DNA of 64,000 nt from assembly GCF_050947875.1 (NCBI RefSeq), contig NW_027460291.1:30069589-30133588 (forward strand), read 5' to 3'. This document shows, in pieces, positions 62,853 to 64,000 of the stretch. The stretch's first letter is position 1. Each line of letters opens with the position of its first letter. The position numbers and the translations under genes are program-made. The stretch is from Dermacentor variabilis. Lineage: Eukaryota > Arthropoda > Arachnida > Ixodida > Ixodidae. The notes under the pieces were generated by a model, which ran no database searches, was not told where the DNA came from, and saw nothing but the letters and a program-made list of their open reading frames with translations.

Positions 62853-64000
62853 ATGGAGCCGTTAAGTAGTACCTCAGATGATGCCACGGCGTCTGTTCGA
62901 TCCTTAAGATCAGGCCGCAATGCTTTAACAGCGCGCCCATGGGATAACGCGAGGGGTAGGGACCTCGATCCTGTAATATCAAGACTACCGGTTCTTTTTA
63001 CTAATATTCGTAGCTTCTTACCGAAAAAAGATGATCTCTGTAGCCTAATAAATGATTGTGATGGAGACATAATTGCATTAACCGAAACGTGGTTGACGAG
63101 TAAAGTAACAAACTCTGAGTTATTCTACTGTAATAAAATTTATAATATTTACCGTACAGATCGCACTAACACACTAGGCCGTGGTGTTTTAATTGCTGTT
63201 AATGAATGCCTTGACTGTTTCCCTGTAGCCATATCATGTAACATTGAATGTGTATGGTGCTGCATTTCTGTCAATTTCAAAAAGGTTGTGATCGGTGTTT
63301 GTTACCGACCACCATCATCAGCCCCAACTTTTTGTGATAGCATGTACGATTGCTTGTGCCAGATAACGGTTCGCTTCCCCGGAGCGCCAATATTACTTAT
63401 GGGTGATTTCAACTTCCCGAATATTTCCTGGTCAAGCACGGGTCCTCTATTAAATACAACTTCCGCAGAATCGTATCATTTTGCAGAGATATGTGCTGAT
63501 TTCAGCTTGGTTCAGGTAGTTACTTCTCCTACACGTGTAACGAACACCACAACATCTCTTATAGATCTTGTTTTAACATCATCAACAGATATCATATCTA
63601 AGGTTACACACTCACCCGGCTTGAGCGACCACGACGTCTTGCATTTTTTTATTAGCCTGGCAATTCTACCGTCCCAAAACAGTATTAAAACCATTCGTGA
63701 TTATAAAAATGGCAACTTCACCGCTATCAACCCCGAACTTGCTCTTTTCGTTGATAATTACCTGCCTAAAGTTGCTGAGCGCTCACTGGATACTAACTGG
63801 AATATATTCAAAGAAAAATTTCACGATCTTGTTAACAAGTTTATTCCGAAGAGGCGCGTTTTTTCGAATAACAATGCTTCATGGTATACTAAATCTTTGA
63901 AACGCCTAACAGAAAAAGAACGTCTTTTTCGCACAGCTAAGCGGATGGAAAGCCAGGCTAAAGGGCCTGCTTACAAAGAAGCTGCCTCGGCCTACTCATC
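62853..64000 (+). CDS. CR1-4 ORF2, N-terminal part (AP endonuclease), partial
   Basis: ATG at 62853, 68 bases after the ORF1 stop and in a different frame; open to the window end (over 380 codons). AP endonuclease motifs in order: FTNIRSFLPKKDDL (Asn), ALTETWLTS (Glu), GVCYRPPSS, LLMGDFNFPNISW (Asp, Asn), SLIDLVLTSS (Asp) and GLSDHDVLHFF (Asp, His). All catalytic residues are in place. The linker begins after about residue 260 (ASWYTKSLKRLTEKERLF). The RT must lie beyond position 64000. Homology to CR1-2 at 29320-31111 confirms the family. Confidence 0.93.
   Translation, partial: MEPLSSTSDDATASVRSLRSGRNALTARPWDNARGRDLDPVISRLPVLFTNIRSFLPKKDDLCSLINDCDGDIIALTETWLTSKVTNSELFYCNKIYNIYRTDRTNTLGRGVLIAVNECLDCFPVAISCNIECVWCCISVNFKKVVIGVCYRPPSSAPTFCDSMYDCLCQITVRFPGAPILLMGDFNFPNISWSSTGPLLNTTSAESYHFAEICADFSLVQVVTSPTRVTNTTTSLIDLVLTSSTDIISKVTHSPGLSDHDVLHFFISLAILPSQNSIKTIRDYKNGNFTAINPELALFVDNYLPKVAERSLDTNWNIFKEKFHDLVNKFIPKRRVFSNNNASWYTKSLKRLTEKERLFRTAKRMESQAKGPAYKEAASAYS

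Larger units (their letters stand above)
61218..64000 (+). mobile_element. CR1-4: apparently intact CR1-like LINE, continues past the window
   Basis: 5' region with a 59-bp direct repeat (61484-61542 and 61937-61995), ORF1 with a 2A-like motif, and ORF2 open from 62853 to the window end with all endonuclease motifs conserved. No stop interrupts either ORF. The left boundary is uncertain. This is the best candidate in the window for a recently active CR1-group element. Confidence 0.85.

Noticed and set aside
1..64000. CRISPR arrays, bacterial operons or riboswitches
   Set aside because: No regularly spaced short repeats, no prokaryotic gene layout. The retroelement content is eukaryotic throughout.

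Overview
The window is animal (arthropod) nuclear DNA made almost entirely of transposable elements in several states of decay. I found no host protein-coding gene, rRNA, functional tRNA or CRISPR array that I can support. A hard tick is the best guess for the source. The reasons are a tRNA-derived SINE that resembles the ixodid Ruka family (38860-39103, 39271-39497, and an old relic at 2617-2815), together with RTE/BovB-like, CR1-like and I-like non-LTR elements and Ty3/Gypsy LTR elements. The species call is inference.

Layout. 1-5411: no recognisable gene; two SINE relics, a GT microsatellite, an inverted repeat and a perfect hairpin. 5412-8955: minus-strand Gypsy remnant (Gypsy-1). 8956-28020: one plus-strand I-like LINE (I-A), about 4 kb of which is scattered over 19 kb because it has been opened repeatedly. 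It holds an RTE element with an 11-bp target duplication (9114-11485), an LTR-element scrap, an unidentified 0.78-kb insert, a Gypsy-type element whose two LTRs point in opposite directions (13713-15713), and a minus-strand I-like LINE (I-B, 17055-27032). I-B itself holds an unidentified insert and a second RTE, and that RTE holds a CR1-like LINE.

28021-37520: two CR1-like LINEs on the plus strand. The first (CR1-2) is split by a 908-bp DNA transposon with 16-bp terminal inverted repeats and a CTT target duplication. The second (CR1-3) is split by a decayed Gypsy element (Gypsy-3) and a 275-bp palindromic TA-flanked MITE. 37530-38440: a fold-back sequence and a Gypsy integrase scrap.

38720-57563: a region organised around a long inverted repeat. 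Its arms are about 620 bp each once later insertions are discounted, and each arm ends at its inner edge exactly on a 162-bp MITE. The right arm was opened at a TA microsatellite by a complete Gypsy element with 150-bp LTRs (Gypsy-2, 42254-53217). Its gag was in turn interrupted by a full-length I-like LINE (I-C, 42781-48420) with a 14-bp target duplication. A 5'-truncated LINE with a very long open ORF2 (LINE-D) follows.

57564-64000: a LINE C-terminal scrap, a non-coding stretch with a long hairpin, and the start of an apparently intact CR1-like LINE (CR1-4). Its ORF1 carries a 2A-like ribosome-skipping motif and its ORF2 runs open off the window end.

The genes do not form a host pathway. 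They are copy machinery of separate elements: Gag, protease, reverse transcriptase, RNase H and integrase for the LTR elements; ORF1 RNA-binding protein and endonuclease/reverse transcriptase (with or without RNase H) for the LINEs. SINEs and MITEs are non-autonomous. CR1-4, I-C, Gypsy-2 and LINE-D are the youngest-looking copies. Boundaries without a stated target duplication are approximate.
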